NCBI RefSeq assembly: GCF_003946865.1
Contig: NZ_QXTH01000006.1
Coordinates: 124,001 to 188,000 of the forward strand
Origin: Antribacter gilvus
Lineage (GTDB): Bacteria; Actinomycetota; Actinomycetes; Actinomycetales; Cellulomonadaceae
Direction: 5' to 3'
DNA length: 64,000 nt
Shown here: one piece after another, positions 46,079-56,467 of the stretch
How the letters are laid out: every line of letters begins with the position of its first letter
Numbering within the stretch: the stretch's first letter is position 1
Position numbers and translations under genes: made by a program
The notes under the pieces: generated by a model
Told to the model about the DNA's origin: nothing
Database searches by the model: none
The model's input: only the letters and a program-made list of their open reading frames with translations

Positions 46079-47089
46079 CTACGCCTCGGCCGCGGCCTTG
46101 CGCAGCCGCGCAACCTCGTACAGCGTGATGCCGCCGGCCACGGCCGCGTTGAGCGACTCGGTGTCCGACGAGATCGGGATGGACACCACGGCGTCGCACG
46201 TCTCCCGGACCAGGCGGGACAGGCCCTTGCCCTCCGAGCCCACCACGATGACGAGCGGGTCGGTGGCGAACGCCAGCTCGCCCACCTGGGTGTCGCCGTC
46301 GGCGTCGAGGCCCACCACGAAGCAGCCCGCCTTCTTCAGCGTCTCGAGGTCGCGCGTGAGATTGGTGGCTCGCGCCACCGGCACACGCGCCGCCGCGCCC
46401 GCGGAAACCTTCCAGGCCGACGCCGTCACGCCCGCCGCCCGCCGCTCGGGCACCAGCACGCCGTGCGCGCCGAACGCCCCGGCGGACCGCAGGACGGCCC
46501 CGAGGTTGCGCGGGTCGGTCACCCCGTCGAGCGCCACGATGAGGGCCGGCTCGCCGGCCGCCGCCGCGGCGTCGAGCAGGTCCTCGGCCTCCGCGTACTG
46601 GTACGGCGGCACCTGCAGGACGACGCCCTGGTGCACCGCGCCGTCGGTCATCCGGTCGAGCTCCGGCTTGGTGACCTCGAGCAGGTTGTACCCGCGGCCG
46701 GACGCGATCTGGAGGATCTCGCGCGTGCGGTCGTCGGCCTCCAGGCGCGTCGCCAGGTAGAGCGCCGACACCGGGACCTCGTTGCGCAGCGCCTCCAGCA
46801 CGGAGTTGCGGCCCGTGACGAGCTCGGTCTCCTTGGCGCCCGCCTTGCCCGCGCGGGACGAGCCGGCGACGCTCCGGTCGCCGCCCGGACGACGTCGGCC
46901 CTCGGTCGCGGCGCGCTTCTCCGCCTCGGCCTTGCGCTTGTGCGCCGGGTGGTACTGCCGGTCCTCCGCCTTGGGCGTCGGGCCGCGGCCCTCCAAGGAC
47001 TTGCGGCCGTGGCCGCCGGTGCCGACGGTGGCGCCCTTCTTGCTGCCCGCCTTGCGGACTGCGCCGGGACGCTTGGGTGTGGCTGCCAT
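46079..47089 (-). CDS. rlmB: 23S rRNA (guanosine-2'-O)-methyltransferase RlmB
   Basis: A 336-residue SpoU/TrmH-family protein. A basic disordered N-terminus (1-85) precedes the substrate-binding domain ([13 protein letters not shown]...) and the trefoil-knot SPOUT domain with [33 protein letters not shown] and [15 protein letters not shown], the three family motifs. It methylates the ribose of a conserved guanosine (G2251 in E. coli) in 23S rRNA. It lies downstream of cysS on the same strand, as in many actinobacteria. Confidence 0.95.
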   Translation of the reverse strand: MAATPKRPGAVRKAGSKKGATVGTGGHGRKSLEGRGPTPKAEDRQYHPAHKRKAEAEKRAATEGRRRPGGDRSVAGSSRAGKAGAKETELVTGRNSVLEALRNEVPVSALYLATRLEADDRTREILQIASGRGYNLLEVTKPELDRMTDGAVHQGVVLQVPPYQYAEAEDLLDAAAAAGEPALIVALDGVTDPRNLGAVLRSAGAFGAHGVLVPERRAAGVTASAWKVSAGAAARVPVARATNLTRDLETLKKAGCFVVGLDADGDTQVGELAFATDPLVIVVGSEGKGLSRLVRETCDAVVSIPISSDTESLNAAVAGGITLYEVARLRKAAAEA

Positions 47090-47158
47090 GGGTGCCTCGG
47101 TTCCTGAGGGCGGCCACGGAACTACGCCGGTGCCGCCGGGTGTGTCAGATATCAGATG

Positions 47159-48568
47159 TCAGTTGTTGGCCGCGAGCGCCCAGCGGGCGCCGTCCGCGGA
47201 GTCCTGGACCTCGATGCCGGCCGCGAGGAGCCGGTCCCGGATGGCGTCCGCCGCCGCCCAGTCGCGGGCGGCGCGGGCAGCCGCCCGCGCGTCGAGCTCG
47301 GCCCGGACCAGCGTGTCGAGCGCGTCGGCGTACCGGGTGTCGGCGGGGCCGGACCAGACCACGGGGTCGAGGCCCAGCACGTCCAGCATCGCACGCAGGG
47401 CCACGAGGCCCGCCCGCGTGCCCTCGTCGTCCCCGGCGGCGAGCGCCGAGTTCCCGGCACGCAGGTGCTCGTGCACGGAGGCGAGCGCGGCGGGGACGTT
47501 CAGGTCGTCGTCCATCGCGGCGGTGAACGCCTCGGGCAGCTCGGCCTTGGCGATCTCCTCGACGGGCACCTGTCCCACGCGCTCGGTGGCGCGGGCGACG
47601 AACCCGGACAGCCGCTCCCACGTGGCCCCCGCCTCGTCGAGCGTGTCCGGGGACCACTCGAGCATGGACCGGTACTGGACGGACGCGAGCGCGTAGCGGA
47701 CCACCGGTGCGGGTGCCTGGGCGAGGAGCTCGCTCACGAGCATCCCGTTGCCGAGGGACTTGCTCATCTTCACGCCGGACTGCGTGACCCACGCGCAGTG
47801 CAGCCACCGCTCGGCGAAGCCGTAGCCCGCCGCGCGCGACTGCGCCTGCTCGTTCTCGTGGTGCGGGAAGCGCAGGTCAAGACCGCCGCCGTGGATGTCG
47901 AAACGCTCGCCCAGGTAGCGGTGCGCCATGGCGGAGCACTCGAGGTGCCAGCCGGGGCGGCCGCGGCCGTAGGGGGTGTCCCAGGCGGCCGTGGCGGGCT
48001 CGCCGGGCTTGGCCGACTTCCACAGCGCGAAGTCGTGCGGGTCGCGCTTGGGCGAGGACTCGCTGTCCTCGGGGTTGAGGTCCTCGAGCCGCTGGCGGGT
48101 GAGCTCGCCGTAGTGCGGCCAGGACCGCACGTCGAACCACACGTCGCCGTCGCCCGTGGCGTAGGCGTGCCCGCGCTCGACGAGGCGCTGCATGAGCGCC
48201 ACCATTTCGGGCACGTGGCCGGTGGCTCGCGGCTCGTAGGTGGGGGGCAGCACGCCCATCGCGTCGTACGCCTCGGTGAAGACGCGCTCGTACCGCGCGG
48301 CGTGGGCCCACCAGGGGACGCCGGCCGCCGCCGCCTTGGCCAGGATCTTGTCGTCGATATCCGTGACGTTCCGGATCATCGTGACCCGCAGGCCCTTCCG
48401 CTCGAGCCAGCGCCGCAGCAGGTCGAACGCGATCACGGGCCGCAGGTGCCCCACGTGGGGGGCCGACTGCACGGTGGCGCCACACAGGTAGATACCGACC
48501 TCGCCCGGAGTCAGGGGTTCGAAGTCGCGCACGTCCCGTGTCGCGGTGTCGTACAGTCGGAGGCTCAC
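47159..48568 (-). CDS. cysS: Cysteinyl-tRNA synthetase
   Basis: 469 residues, starting with GTG at 48566-48568. Zinc ligand Cys29 is in YLCGATV, the class I HIGH-like motif HVGH is at 38-41, [11 protein letters not shown] carries further zinc ligands, and KMSKS is near 266-270. It charges tRNA-Cys. In most actinobacteria it directly follows ispF. Here a 4.6-kb segment with ltrA, aldolase, oxidase and tetR genes separates them. It ends about 70 bp before rlmB starts, on the same strand. Confidence 0.96.
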   Translation of the reverse strand: MSLRLYDTATRDVRDFEPLTPGEVGIYLCGATVQSAPHVGHLRPVIAFDLLRRWLERKGLRVTMIRNVTDIDDKILAKAAAAGVPWWAHAARYERVFTEAYDAMGVLPPTYEPRATGHVPEMVALMQRLVERGHAYATGDGDVWFDVRSWPHYGELTRQRLEDLNPEDSESSPKRDPHDFALWKSAKPGEPATAAWDTPYGRGRPGWHLECSAMAHRYLGERFDIHGGGLDLRFPHHENEQAQSRAAGYGFAERWLHCAWVTQSGVKMSKSLGNGMLVSELLAQAPAPVVRYALASVQYRSMLEWSPDTLDEAGATWERLSGFVARATERVGQVPVEEIAKAELPEAFTAAMDDDLNVPAALASVHEHLRAGNSALAAGDDEGTRAGLVALRAMLDVLGLDPVVWSGPADTRYADALDTLVRAELDARAAARAARDWAAADAIRDRLLAAGIEVQDSADGARWALAANN

Positions 48569-48590
48569 CAGCCAAGGGTACCGGGCGCGG

Positions 48591-49853
48591 TCAGCCCGCG
48601 TCCGCCGCCAGCGCGCGCTCCTGGTGCCGGTGGCCCACCGTCTCGAACCCCACCACGGAGACCGCCGGCGCCAGCATGACCAGCAGCAGCGCCCAGGCCA
48701 TGTCCACGCCCAGGCCGGCGGCCACGACCGCCCCGGCGAGCAGCGCCACCGCGCCGAGCACCAGCCACACGTGGAACGCGTCGAACGTGCGCATCACCAC
48801 CCAGTGGAGGGTGTAGTCCGCGACGACGAACACGAGGACCGGCACCGCCACCGCCACGACCGTGCCGACCGCTCCGAGGTGCGACTCGCCGCCCAGGTAC
48901 GACGCTGCCACGTGCAGCCCCGCCCCGACCGAGGCGAGCGAGGCGATCACCGCCATCTGCCCATACCCCCAGGCGAACGACCGTTCCCGGTGCCGGTGCA
49001 GCATCGTGGACGCCGGGGTGATGTAGTACGTCCACCACAGCCCGAACGTCAGGCCGATCCCGGCCACGGCCACGAGCGCCGCGTCGACGGTCCAGCCGCT
49101 GTCCTCCACGACGGCGCTGAGCGACGCCACGGTCCCGATGACGCCCTCGCCCAGCGTGATGATGGCGAGCAGCCCGTAGCGCTCGACGATGTGGTGCGCG
49201 TGCCAGGGCGTGCCGCGCAGCCCGCCGCCCCCGCCCGGGATCCGCTCCGCGAGGCGCGGCCCGGTCATCTCGATGCCGCCGAGGATCGCCCCGGCGACGA
49301 AGAACGTCGGCACGTCCACCGGGGCGATCGCGAGCGCGATCCACCCGATCTGGGTGAGGACGAGGACCCGGGCGTACATGTGGCAGGTGGCCCGGTACTC
49401 GGGCGCCTGCCGCGCGGCGCGGAGCCACTGGACCAGCAGCGCCAGGCGCATCACGACGTAACCGGCCACCATCACCTCGTTGTGGACCCGGTCGCCCTCC
49501 TCGAGCGAGTGGAACATGTCGGGGAGCCCGAGGGCCAGCACCACCACGCCGATCATCTGGACCATCGTGGTGACCCGGTAGAACCGGTCGTCCGTGTCGA
49601 ACGCGGACGCGAACCAGGAGAAGTTGATCCAGGCCCAGACGATCGCGAACATCGAGAAGACGAACCCGAGCAGCCCCACCCCCACGTGGTCCTCGACCAC
49701 GGCGTGCGCCGCCTGCTCGCCGGCCACCCCGAACGCGACGACGAACGCCAGGTCGAACAGGAGCTCCAGCGGCGTGGCCGAGCGGGCCGGCTCGTGCGGG
49801 TCGCGTCCCGTCATGCGACGGGTCCGGGCGGGGCCGAGGTGAGTCATAGGCAT
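48591..49853 (-). CDS. Low-temperature-requirement A (LtrA) family membrane protein
   Basis: A 420-residue protein with ten to twelve helices. It starts in the LtrA manner with [20 protein letters not shown] (~26-45), and has [21 protein letters not shown] and the conserved [17 protein letters not shown] in the middle. LtrA proteins were named for a Listeria cold-growth mutant. Their biochemical role is unknown. It ends 22 bp before cysS, same strand. It is divergent from the PLP enzyme gene with a ~50-bp gap. Confidence 0.87.
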   Translation of the reverse strand: MPMTHLGPARTRRMTGRDPHEPARSATPLELLFDLAFVVAFGVAGEQAAHAVVEDHVGVGLLGFVFSMFAIVWAWINFSWFASAFDTDDRFYRVTTMVQMIGVVVLALGLPDMFHSLEEGDRVHNEVMVAGYVVMRLALLVQWLRAARQAPEYRATCHMYARVLVLTQIGWIALAIAPVDVPTFFVAGAILGGIEMTGPRLAERIPGGGGGLRGTPWHAHHIVERYGLLAIITLGEGVIGTVASLSAVVEDSGWTVDAALVAVAGIGLTFGLWWTYYITPASTMLHRHRERSFAWGYGQMAVIASLASVGAGLHVAASYLGGESHLGAVGTVVAVAVPVLVFVVADYTLHWVVMRTFDAFHVWLVLGAVALLAGAVVAAGLGVDMAWALLLVMLAPAVSVVGFETVGHRHQERALAADAG

Positions 49854-49894
49854 ATCGTGCCCTCCGGGGTGGCCACGGCGCGGCTCCGGCGCGG

Positions 49895-49900
49895 TAGCGT
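49895..49900 (+). promoter_or_regulatory. -10 box of leaderless promoter for PLP aldolase/deaminase gene
   Basis: TAGCGT, six bases before the ATG at 49907. Confidence 0.5.
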
Positions 49901-49906
49901 CAGGAC

Positions 49907-51133
49907 ATGTCGGCGCCCGATTCGCCCCGCCTCCACACCGCGCGGCTCTCCACCGCGACCGCGCACCTGCCGGCGCCGGTCGCCGTCGTGGACCTCGACG
50001 CCTTCGACGCCAACGCCGCGGACCTGCTCCGCCGGGCCGGGGGCGTCCCGGTGCGGCTCGCCACCAAGTCCGTCCGCGTCCTCCCGCTGATCCGGCGCGG
50101 CCTCGAGGCCGGCTTCAGCGGGGTCATGGCGTTCTCCCTCCGCGAGGCCCTGTGGCTCGTGGGCGAGGGCGTGCGCAACGTCCTGGTCGGCTACCCCACC
50201 ACGGACCGCGCCGCGCTCGCCCGCCTGGTGGCGGACCCCGTCGCCCGCGACCAGATCACCCTGATGGCCGACGGCGGAGCGCACCTCGCGCTGGTGGGTG
50301 CGGTCGCGCAGGGGATCGGGGCGGACGACCGGGACCTCCCGCCGATCCGGGTCTGCCTCGACGTGGACGCGTCGCTGCGGCTCGGAGCAGGCCGCCTCAC
50401 CGCCCACCTCGGCGTGCGCCGGTCGCCCCTCCGCGAGCCCGCCGAGGTCGCGGCGCTGGCGGCGCAGGTCGCGGCCACGCCCGGCCTGCGGCTGCGCGGG
50501 GTCATGTTCTACGAGGCGCAGGTGGCCGGGCTCCCCGACAGCAGCCCCGCGGTCCGGGCCGTGAAGCGGCTCTCGCTGCGCGAGCTGAGGGAGCGGCGGG
50601 CGAGGGTCGTGGCGGAGGCGAGCTCCGCCGTCGGGCACCCGCTGGAGCTCGTGAACGCCGGAGGGACCGGCTCGCTCGAGGCGAGCTCCGCGGCGCCCGC
50701 CGTGACGGAGGTGACCGCGGGGTCGGGACTCTTCGCGCCCGGGCTGTTCGACGGGTACCGGGCCTTCCGTTCCCGGCCCGCCGCGTACTTCGGGCTCGAC
50801 GTGGTGCGCGTTCCCGCGCCGGGCTGGGTCACGGTGTTCGGCGGGGGGTACGTCGCGTCGGGGCCCGCGGCGACGTCGCGCCTGCCACGCGTGGTCACGC
50901 CGGGCTGGGCCCTGAGCGGCACCGAGGGCGCGGGCGAGGTGCAGACGCCGCTCCGCCGCACGGGACTGGCCCGCGGGGCGGCCGAGGACCTGGCCGTGGG
51001 CGACCGCGTCTGGTTCCGGCACGCCAAGGCGGGAGAGCTCATGGAGCGGTTCGACGTGGTCCGCCTCGTCCAGGGCGAGGAGGTCGTGGGCTCGGTCCCG
51101 ACGTACCGGGGCGAGGGCCGCACGTTCGGCTGA
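49907..51133 (+). CDS. PLP-dependent amino acid deaminase/aldolase (alanine racemase N-terminal fold, DSD1-like)
   Basis: A 408-residue protein. VAVVDLDAFDANAADLLRR leads to VRLATKSVRV, in which Lys54 is the expected Schiff-base lysine of fold-type III PLP enzymes. ELVNAGGTGSLE binds phosphate, and the C-terminal barrel has DRVWFRHAKAGELMERFD, which holds the HxxxxxC-like metal region of D-threonine aldolase/D-serine dehydratase relatives (the Cys is not present). It cleaves or deaminates a D- or beta-hydroxy amino acid. The exact substrate is unknown. It is likely cotranscribed with the aldonolactone oxidase 44 bp downstream, or each has its own leaderless promoter. Confidence 0.8.
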   Translation: MSAPDSPRLHTARLSTATAHLPAPVAVVDLDAFDANAADLLRRAGGVPVRLATKSVRVLPLIRRGLEAGFSGVMAFSLREALWLVGEGVRNVLVGYPTTDRAALARLVADPVARDQITLMADGGAHLALVGAVAQGIGADDRDLPPIRVCLDVDASLRLGAGRLTAHLGVRRSPLREPAEVAALAAQVAATPGLRLRGVMFYEAQVAGLPDSSPAVRAVKRLSLRELRERRARVVAEASSAVGHPLELVNAGGTGSLEASSAAPAVTEVTAGSGLFAPGLFDGYRAFRSRPAAYFGLDVVRVPAPGWVTVFGGGYVASGPAATSRLPRVVTPGWALSGTEGAGEVQTPLRRTGLARGAAEDLAVGDRVWFRHAKAGELMERFDVVRLVQGEEVVGSVPTYRGEGRTFG

Positions 51134-51165
51134 TCGCGGCCCTGTCGGCGCCCCACGTCGCGTGG

Positions 51166-51171
51166 GATAGT
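51166..51171 (+). promoter_or_regulatory. -10 box of leaderless promoter for aldonolactone oxidase
   Basis: GATAGT, six bases before the GTG at 51178. Confidence 0.45.
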
Positions 51172-51177
51172 GCTCCC

Positions 51178-52587
51178 GTGGCAGCCGGCTCATCAGCGCG
51201 GACCTGGACCAACTGGGCGCGCACCGTGACGTTCACCCCTGCGCGCACCGCTGCGCCCCTGGACGAGAGCGAGCTCGCCGCGGCCGTCGCCGACGCGGCC
51301 GCCGAGGGTCTCCGGGTGCGCGCAGTGGGCGCCGGGCACTCGTTCACGCCCGCCGCGGCCACCGACGGCCTTCTGCTCACGCTGGACCACCTCTCCGGCA
51401 TCGAGCGCATCGAGCGTGACGCGGCGACCGGGAACACGCTGGTCACCGTCGGCGCCGGGACGCGCCTCCACGCCCTCAACCGGCTGCTCGACGCCCGGGG
51501 GCTGGCCCTGTGGAACCTGGGCGACATCGACCGGCAGTCGGTCGCCGGCGCCATCTCGACCGGCACGCACGGCACAGGTGCACGGTTCGGCGGCCTGGCC
51601 ACCCAGGTGCGCGGTGTGCGGGTGGTGGGCCCGGACGGGACCGTCCGCGACGTGTCCGCCCGGTCCGAGGACCAGCGCGACCGGGACCTGTTCGAGGCGT
51701 CCCGGCTCGGGCTCGGCGCCACGGGGATCCTCTCGGCGGTCACCCTCGAGGTCGCGCCGGCGTACGACCTCCGCGCGCAGGAGGAGCCCTGGCCCCTCGA
51801 CCGCGTCCTGGCAGAGCTCGACGACCTCGTCGCCGACCACGACCACTTCGAGCTCTACTGGTTTCCGCTGACCCGGCGCGCCCTGACTCTCCGCAACACC
51901 CGGCTGCCGCGCGACCCCGCGGACCTGCCGGGCGCCTCGGGCGAAGACCCGCGTCCGCGCCGCGGACTGCGCGACGTGGCGCAGGCGGCCTCCCGGGTCC
52001 GGACGTTCGTGGACGAGGAGGTGCTCTCCAACGGAGCGTTCGCGCTGGTGAACGAGGTAGCGACGAACTTCCCGCGGTCGACGCCGCGGCTCAACGACCT
52101 GTCGGCGCGCGTGCTGTCGGCGCGGACGTACACCGCCCCGTCCCACGAGGTCTTCTGCTCGCGGCGCCGGGTCCGCTTCCGGGAGATGGAGTACGCGCTG
52201 CCCCGGGCTGCGCTGCTCGGCGTCCTCGCCGAGCTCGACGCCTGGCTCCGGGAGACCGGGGAGAACGTCCCGTTCCCGGTCGAGGTCCGGTTCGCCGCCG
52301 CCGACGACGTCTGGCTGTCCACCGCCCACGGCCGCGACACGGCCTACGTCGCTGTGCACCAGTACTGGCGGCTGCCGTTCGGGCGGTACTTCACCGCAGC
52401 CGAGCGCATCCTCACCGCGGCCGGCGGGCGGCCGCACTGGGGCAAGCTCCACACGCGCACGGCCGCGGACCTGGCGCCGCTCTACCCCCGGTTCGGGGAC
52501 TTCGGGCGCGTCCGGGCCGCGGCCGACCCCGACGGCGTCTTCAGCAACGCCTACACGGACCGCGTGCTCGGGTCCCGGACCACGTAG
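51178..52587 (+). CDS. D-arabinono-1,4-lactone/L-gulono-lactone oxidase family FAD protein
   Basis: 469 residues from the GTG at 51178. The FAD-binding PCMH domain has VRAVGAGHSFTPAA (48-61), where His54 is the usual flavin-linking position in this family, and GAISTGTHGTG (124-134). The ALO C-terminal domain ends with the family motif RPHWGKLH. It oxidises aldonolactones to ascorbate-like products using oxygen or another acceptor. The long upstream reading frame overlaps the previous gene out of frame and is ignored. The end overlaps the convergent TetR gene by 37 bp. Confidence 0.88.
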   Translation: MAAGSSARTWTNWARTVTFTPARTAAPLDESELAAAVADAAAEGLRVRAVGAGHSFTPAAATDGLLLTLDHLSGIERIERDAATGNTLVTVGAGTRLHALNRLLDARGLALWNLGDIDRQSVAGAISTGTHGTGARFGGLATQVRGVRVVGPDGTVRDVSARSEDQRDRDLFEASRLGLGATGILSAVTLEVAPAYDLRAQEEPWPLDRVLAELDDLVADHDHFELYWFPLTRRALTLRNTRLPRDPADLPGASGEDPRPRRGLRDVAQAASRVRTFVDEEVLSNGAFALVNEVATNFPRSTPRLNDLSARVLSARTYTAPSHEVFCSRRRVRFREMEYALPRAALLGVLAELDAWLRETGENVPFPVEVRFAAADDVWLSTAHGRDTAYVAVHQYWRLPFGRYFTAAERILTAAGGRPHWGKLHTRTAADLAPLYPRFGDFGRVRAAADPDGVFSNAYTDRVLGSRTT

Positions 52588-53174
52588 GACAGGACCATCC
52601 GCGCGAGCTCGTCGAACGCCTCCTGGGCCGACTCGTCGTCCTCGGTGACGAGCCACGCGATCTCGATGCCGTCGATCAGCGCCGCGACCATCCGGGCGAG
52701 GAACTCGATGTCGACGCGATACCGGACGCCACCCCGCTCGGCGAACACCTCGAGGTACGACCGCGTCATCGCGTAGCTCTGCTCGAGGTGCGCCAGCGCC
52801 ACCTCGCGCAGCACGGGCTGCCGGGCACCAGCGGTGGCGAACTCGAAGGTCAGCAGCCGCATGTGGCGGTTGTCCTTGAGCCCGACCAGCAGCGACTTGG
52901 CCGCTGCGGCAGCCATGCCGAAGGCGTCGTCGCTGGCCTCCAGCGCGTCCAGGACGGGCTGCGAGGCTGCCAGGGCGATGGCGCGGCCCATGGCCCGCAG
53001 GAGGGCTTCCTTGTCGTCGAAGCAGTAGTGCACGGTGCCGAGCGAGACACCGGCCTCACGCGCGACCTGCCGCACGGTGACCGCCTCCACACCGTCGCGC
53101 ATCGCGACCCGCAGACCGGCGTCGACAATCTCCGCGCGCCGCTGCTCGAGCGGCTTGCGCGTGTGCGGGCTCAC
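52551..53174 (-). CDS. TetR-family transcriptional regulator
   Basis: 207 residues from the GTG at 53172-53174. The HTH is ~25-55, with [20 protein letters not shown] and the [11 protein letters not shown] ending, typical of TetR. The C-terminal domain is helical. The GTG overlaps the ispF stop (GTGA), so the regulator is translated from the carD-ispD-ispF message, an unusual location. It converges on and overlaps the oxidase gene it may control. The ligand is unknown. Confidence 0.88.
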   Translation of the reverse strand: MSPHTRKPLEQRRAEIVDAGLRVAMRDGVEAVTVRQVAREAGVSLGTVHYCFDDKEALLRAMGRAIALAASQPVLDALEASDDAFGMAAAAAKSLLVGLKDNRHMRLLTFEFATAGARQPVLREVALAHLEQSYAMTRSYLEVFAERGGVRYRVDIEFLARMVAALIDGIEIAWLVTEDDESAQEAFDELARMVLSYVVRDPSTRSV

Positions 53175-53728
53175 TCCTCGCCCTCTCCCTGGGGGCCGCC
53201 GGGCGCCGGGGTTCCGGGGCCGCCGGGCGCCGGGACCACGAGGGCGGTGGCGAGCGCCGCGACGCCCTCCCCCCGCCCCGTGAGACCCAGGCCGTCGGTC
53301 GTGGTGGCCGACAGGGACACGGGAGCTCCCGCCGCGGCGGAGAGGGCCGCCTCCGCCTCGGGACGCCGCGCTCCGATGCGCGGGCGATTGCCGACCACCT
53401 GGACTGACACATTCCCGATGATGTACCCAGCAGCGCGAACGCGCCTGGCGGCCTCGGCGAGGAGCGCCGTCCCGGAGGCACCCGACCACTCCGGCCGGCT
53501 CGTGCCGAAGTGCGAGCCGAGGTCGCCGATCCCGGCCGCCGAGAACAGGGCATCGGCGGCGGCGTGCGCCGCCACGTCCGCGTCCGAGTGGCCCGCCAGC
53601 CCGCGCTCGCCCGGCCAGTGCAGGCCGCCGAGCCAGAGCTGGCGGTCAGATCCTTCGGGGGCGAAGGCGTGGACGTCCACGCCGGTGCCGACCCGCGGGA
53701 GCGGAGTCGTACGGAGGCCTTCGGTCAT
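53171..53728 (-). CDS. ispF: 2-C-methyl-D-erythritol 2,4-cyclodiphosphate synthase
   Basis: 185 residues from the ATG at 53726-53728. Zinc ligands are Asp18 and His20 in GTGVDVHAF, and His55 in [36 protein letters not shown] is the family C-terminal motif, followed by a short Gly/Pro-rich tail. It converts CDP-ME-2-phosphate to MEcPP in the non-mevalonate isoprenoid pathway. It lies 13 bp after ispD and overlaps the TetR start by four bases. Confidence 0.94.
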   Translation of the reverse strand: MTEGLRTTPLPRVGTGVDVHAFAPEGSDRQLWLGGLHWPGERGLAGHSDADVAAHAAADALFSAAGIGDLGSHFGTSRPEWSGASGTALLAEAARRVRAAGYIIGNVSVQVVGNRPRIGARRPEAEAALSAAAGAPVSLSATTTDGLGLTGRGEGVAALATALVVPAPGGPGTPAPGGPQGEGEE

Positions 53729-53741
53729 GCGAGCTCCTGGG

Positions 53742-54455
53742 TCATGCCTGGTCCTGCAGGACGAGCTCCGCGAGCCGCAGGTCGCGCTCGGTCGTGATCT
53801 TGAAGGCCGCCTCGTCGCCACGGACCACGTGCACCGGCTCGCCGAGAGCCTCCACGAGCCCGGCGTCGTCCGTGGCCGCGAGATGCTCGGCGACGGCACG
53901 TGCTGCGCCGGTGGTGTGTGCCCGCTCGAGCAGGGTGCGGTCGAAGCCCTGGGGCGTCTGCACGGCCCGGAGCACGCTGCGCTCGGGGGTGCCGACCACC
54001 AGCTCAGGACCCGGGCCCGGCTCGACCTGCTTGACCGTGTCGGTGACAGCGAGTCCGGGGACGACGGCGCCGTGTCCCGCGCGGACCGCGTCGACGACGC
54101 GACGCACCAGGGTGACAGGGACCAGCGGGCGCGCTGCGTCGTGGACGAGCACGACGTCGTCGGCCGGTGAGGCCAGACCCAGGCCGATCGCCACGGACGC
54201 CTGACGGGTGGCGCCGCCCTCGACGACGCGCACAGGTACCTCCACATGGGGATCAGCGGCCACCAGACCGCGGACGACGTCGACGAGCCCAGGAGGGGAG
54301 GTCACTACGAGGGCGTCCACCACGCCCGAGGCCGCCAGGCGACGGGCTGCGTGGAGCAGCAGCGGCAGGCCGCCGAGCTCCACGAGCGCCTTGGGAAGGT
54401 CACGGCCGAGCCGGCTCCCCGACCCGGCGGCCGTGAGGATTGCGAGGGTCGTCAG
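53742..54455 (-). CDS. ispD: 2-C-methyl-D-erythritol 4-phosphate cytidylyltransferase, CTG start
   Basis: 237 residues if started at the CTG at 54453-54455, which overlaps the carD stop (CTGA). This start restores the essential CTP-binding motif [14 protein letters not shown] (9-22). The first ATG/GTG/TTG in frame is a GTG at 54383, which would delete this motif and 24 residues. Other motifs are [11 protein letters not shown] and [11 protein letters not shown]. It makes CDP-methylerythritol from MEP and CTP. It lies between carD and ispF in a tightly packed operon. Initiation at CTG is inferred, not proven. Confidence 0.9.
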   Translation of the reverse strand: MTTLAILTAAGSGSRLGRDLPKALVELGGLPLLLHAARRLAASGVVDALVVTSPPGLVDVVRGLVAADPHVEVPVRVVEGGATRQASVAIGLGLASPADDVVLVHDAARPLVPVTLVRRVVDAVRAGHGAVVPGLAVTDTVKQVEPGPGPELVVGTPERSVLRAVQTPQGFDRTLLERAHTTGAARAVAEHLAATDDAGLVEALGEPVHVVRGDEAAFKITTERDLRLAELVLQDQA

Positions 54456-54934
54456 CTGGCGAGCACCTCGTCGAGGATCGCCTCGGCCTTCTCCTCCTCG
54501 GTGTGCTCGGCAAGTGCGAGCTCCGAGACCAGGATCTGACGGGCCTTGGCGAGCATCCGCTTCTCGCCCGCGGACAGACCGCGGTCGGCGTCACGACGGG
54601 AGAGGTCGCGGACGACCTCGGCCACCTTGATGACGTCGCCCGACGCAAGCTTCTCCAGGTTTGCCTTGTACCGGCGGGACCAGTTCGTGGGCTCCTCCGT
54701 GTAGGGGGCGCGCAGAACCTCGAAGACGCGGTCGAGCCCTTCCTGGCCCACCACGTCGCGCACGCCCACCAGATCGACGTTCTCCGCCGGGACCTCGATG
54801 GTCAGGTCGCCCTGAGCGACCTTGAGCTTGAGGTACATCTTCTCTTCGCCGCGAATGGTGCGCGTCTTGATCTCCTCGATCAGAGCCGCTCCATGGTGCG
54901 GGTAGACAACCGTCTCGCCTACTGTGAACGTCAT
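54452..54934 (-). CDS. carD: RNA polymerase-binding transcription factor CarD
   Basis: 160 residues from the ATG at 54932-54934. The N-terminal RNAP-interaction Tudor-like domain has [20 protein letters not shown], and the C-terminal helical DNA-binding domain includes [17 protein letters not shown]. It stabilises RNA polymerase open complexes, especially at rRNA and housekeeping promoters. It is the first gene of the carD-ispD-ispF(-tetR) operon. Its stop codon is shared with the ispD start. A ~290-bp region separates it from the divergent lipoprotein gene. Confidence 0.96.
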   Translation of the reverse strand: MTFTVGETVVYPHHGAALIEEIKTRTIRGEEKMYLKLKVAQGDLTIEVPAENVDLVGVRDVVGQEGLDRVFEVLRAPYTEEPTNWSRRYKANLEKLASGDVIKVAEVVRDLSRRDADRGLSAGEKRMLAKARQILVSELALAEHTEEEKAEAILDEVLAS

Positions 54935-55224
54935 CTGCAGATGTCCCCTTTCCCAGGTCACCATCTTACCACGGCACGATCTGGACAACTCACCCGCTGG
55001 ACGTTTGCCCCACGCCACCATCGAGGCATAACTGCAGGTCAGAACGCTGCACGAAGGTAACGTCGCGGCATTCCGGGCGGTAAGCGCCGGAAATGCCCGG
55101 CTCGCCCGGGACACGCACAGCACGGCCCGCACTAAGATGGCGCGGGGTGCTGCGTGGCTGTCGAGCCACCGCCCCGGGTGCGCCCGGCGCACCGCTCGAG
55201 ACCATGTAGACCAGGGAGTTCACC

Positions 55225-55698
55225 GTGCCCCGTCGTGCCACCGTCACCGCTCGCGCCGTCGCCCTCGCCGGCGCCTCAACGGCGGTCCTGCTCCTGGCGG
55301 CCTGCTCCCCCACGACCACGACCCTCGACTACGCGCCCTCCGACGGCGCCCGCGTCGAGGTCTCGAAGGATGCCCGCCTGCGCGGCATCAACCTTCTCGT
55401 GATCTCCGAGGGCGACGGTGCGCCGGGCACGCTGCTCGGCGCGCTGACGAACCAGACCTCCGACGACGCGACCTTCACCCTGACGGCCGAGGGCGCGGCG
55501 CCCGTCACCGTCCGGGTCGAGGCCGGCGACACCGTGCTCCTGGGCACGGAGGACGGGGAGCAGGTCCAGCTCGACGCCGTGGACGGCATCCCGGGCAGCA
55601 ACCTCCCCGCCGTGCTCAGCGTCGGCGGCGAGGAGGAGGAGCTCTCGCTCCCCGTGTTCGACGGTTCGCTGCCGGAGTACGCCGACTACCTGCCGTGA
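55225..55698 (+). CDS. LpqE-like lipoprotein
   Basis: 157 residues with a signal peptide ending in lipobox LLAAC (Cys ~28). The mature part is beta-rich, with RGINLLVISEGDG and TLLGALTNQTSDDATFTL, like small secreted copper-chaperone-type or LpqE domains. It is divergent from carD, the position of lpqE in mycobacteria (Rv3584 next to carD Rv3583c), which supports the name. Function unknown. It starts with GTG at 55225 behind AGGGAG. Confidence 0.78.
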   Translation: MPRRATVTARAVALAGASTAVLLLAACSPTTTTLDYAPSDGARVEVSKDARLRGINLLVISEGDGAPGTLLGALTNQTSDDATFTLTAEGAAPVTVRVEAGDTVLLGTEDGEQVQLDAVDGIPGSNLPAVLSVGGEEEELSLPVFDGSLPEYADYLP

Positions 55699-55880
55699 TG
55701 CCGGACGCGAGGCGAGGCGAGGGTTGAAATCCGAACCGCCACACGTTTCCTTCGCACCCTCGGTATCGAATCGTTGCGGCGCGCTCCCTCAGGAAACTTT
55801 CAGGATCGGTAGGATTTCCGTGCGGCCCGCTCCCGGGCCGTCGCGACGCCCTGTCGCAGTCGTCCGAACGAAGGACCAGC

Positions 55881-56414
55881 GTGGTTTCCGCACCTCGACG
55901 CACCACCCGGCGCACCCTCATCGCCGTCTCTGCCGCCGCCCTGTCCGCCGCGCTCCTCACGGGCTGCGGCGCGATCCTGGACGAGATCGGGGGCCCGCAG
56001 GAGGCCCCCCGCGACGAGCCGGGCGGCGAGATCACCGCGTCGGCCGAGGCGGACATCTTCTCGATCAAGCTGGGCGACTGCCTCGACATGGCCGCGTTCA
56101 GCAGCGTCGCGACGGAGTTCGAGACCGCTCCCGTCATCCCGTGCACCGACCCCCACACCGGCGAGATCTTCGCCGAGCTGACGCTGCCCGAGGGCGACTT
56201 CCCCGGCGACGACGCGCTGGCCACCCAGGCCGAGGAGTACTGCGTCGCCGAGTTCGGGACGTTCGTGGGCCTCTCGTACGAGGAGTCCGCCCTGGACTTC
56301 ACGTACTTCGTGCCGACGTCCGACGGCTGGACCCAGGCCGACGACCGCGTGATGCAGTGCGTGATCGAGTCCACGGAGCCCGTGACGGGCACCATGGCCG
56401 GCATCGCCCAGTAA
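55881..56414 (+). CDS. Septum-formation family lipoprotein
   Basis: 177 residues from the GTG at 55881 (ribosome site AAGGA). The signal peptide has lipobox LLTGC (Cys ~33). The extracytoplasmic domain has LGDCLDMAAF, PCTDPHTGEIFAE and the end TEPVTGTMAGIA, the 'septum formation' family pattern with four conserved cysteines. A paralogue follows in tandem, and the last 34 coding bases before the final codons are identical between the two. It may bind peptidoglycan-related targets at the division site, but this is inferred only from the family name. Confidence 0.8.
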   Translation: MVSAPRRTTRRTLIAVSAAALSAALLTGCGAILDEIGGPQEAPRDEPGGEITASAEADIFSIKLGDCLDMAAFSSVATEFETAPVIPCTDPHTGEIFAELTLPEGDFPGDDALATQAEEYCVAEFGTFVGLSYEESALDFTYFVPTSDGWTQADDRVMQCVIESTEPVTGTMAGIAQ

Positions 56415-56467
56415 CAAGCGCGCAGTCCGGGTTCCGGGGCGCTGCCGACAACGACCTCAGGAAGCCC

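Noticed and set aside
54383..54385. GTG as the ispD start
   Set aside because: It would remove the essential CTP-binding motif AAGSGSRLG, which is present in frame upstream.
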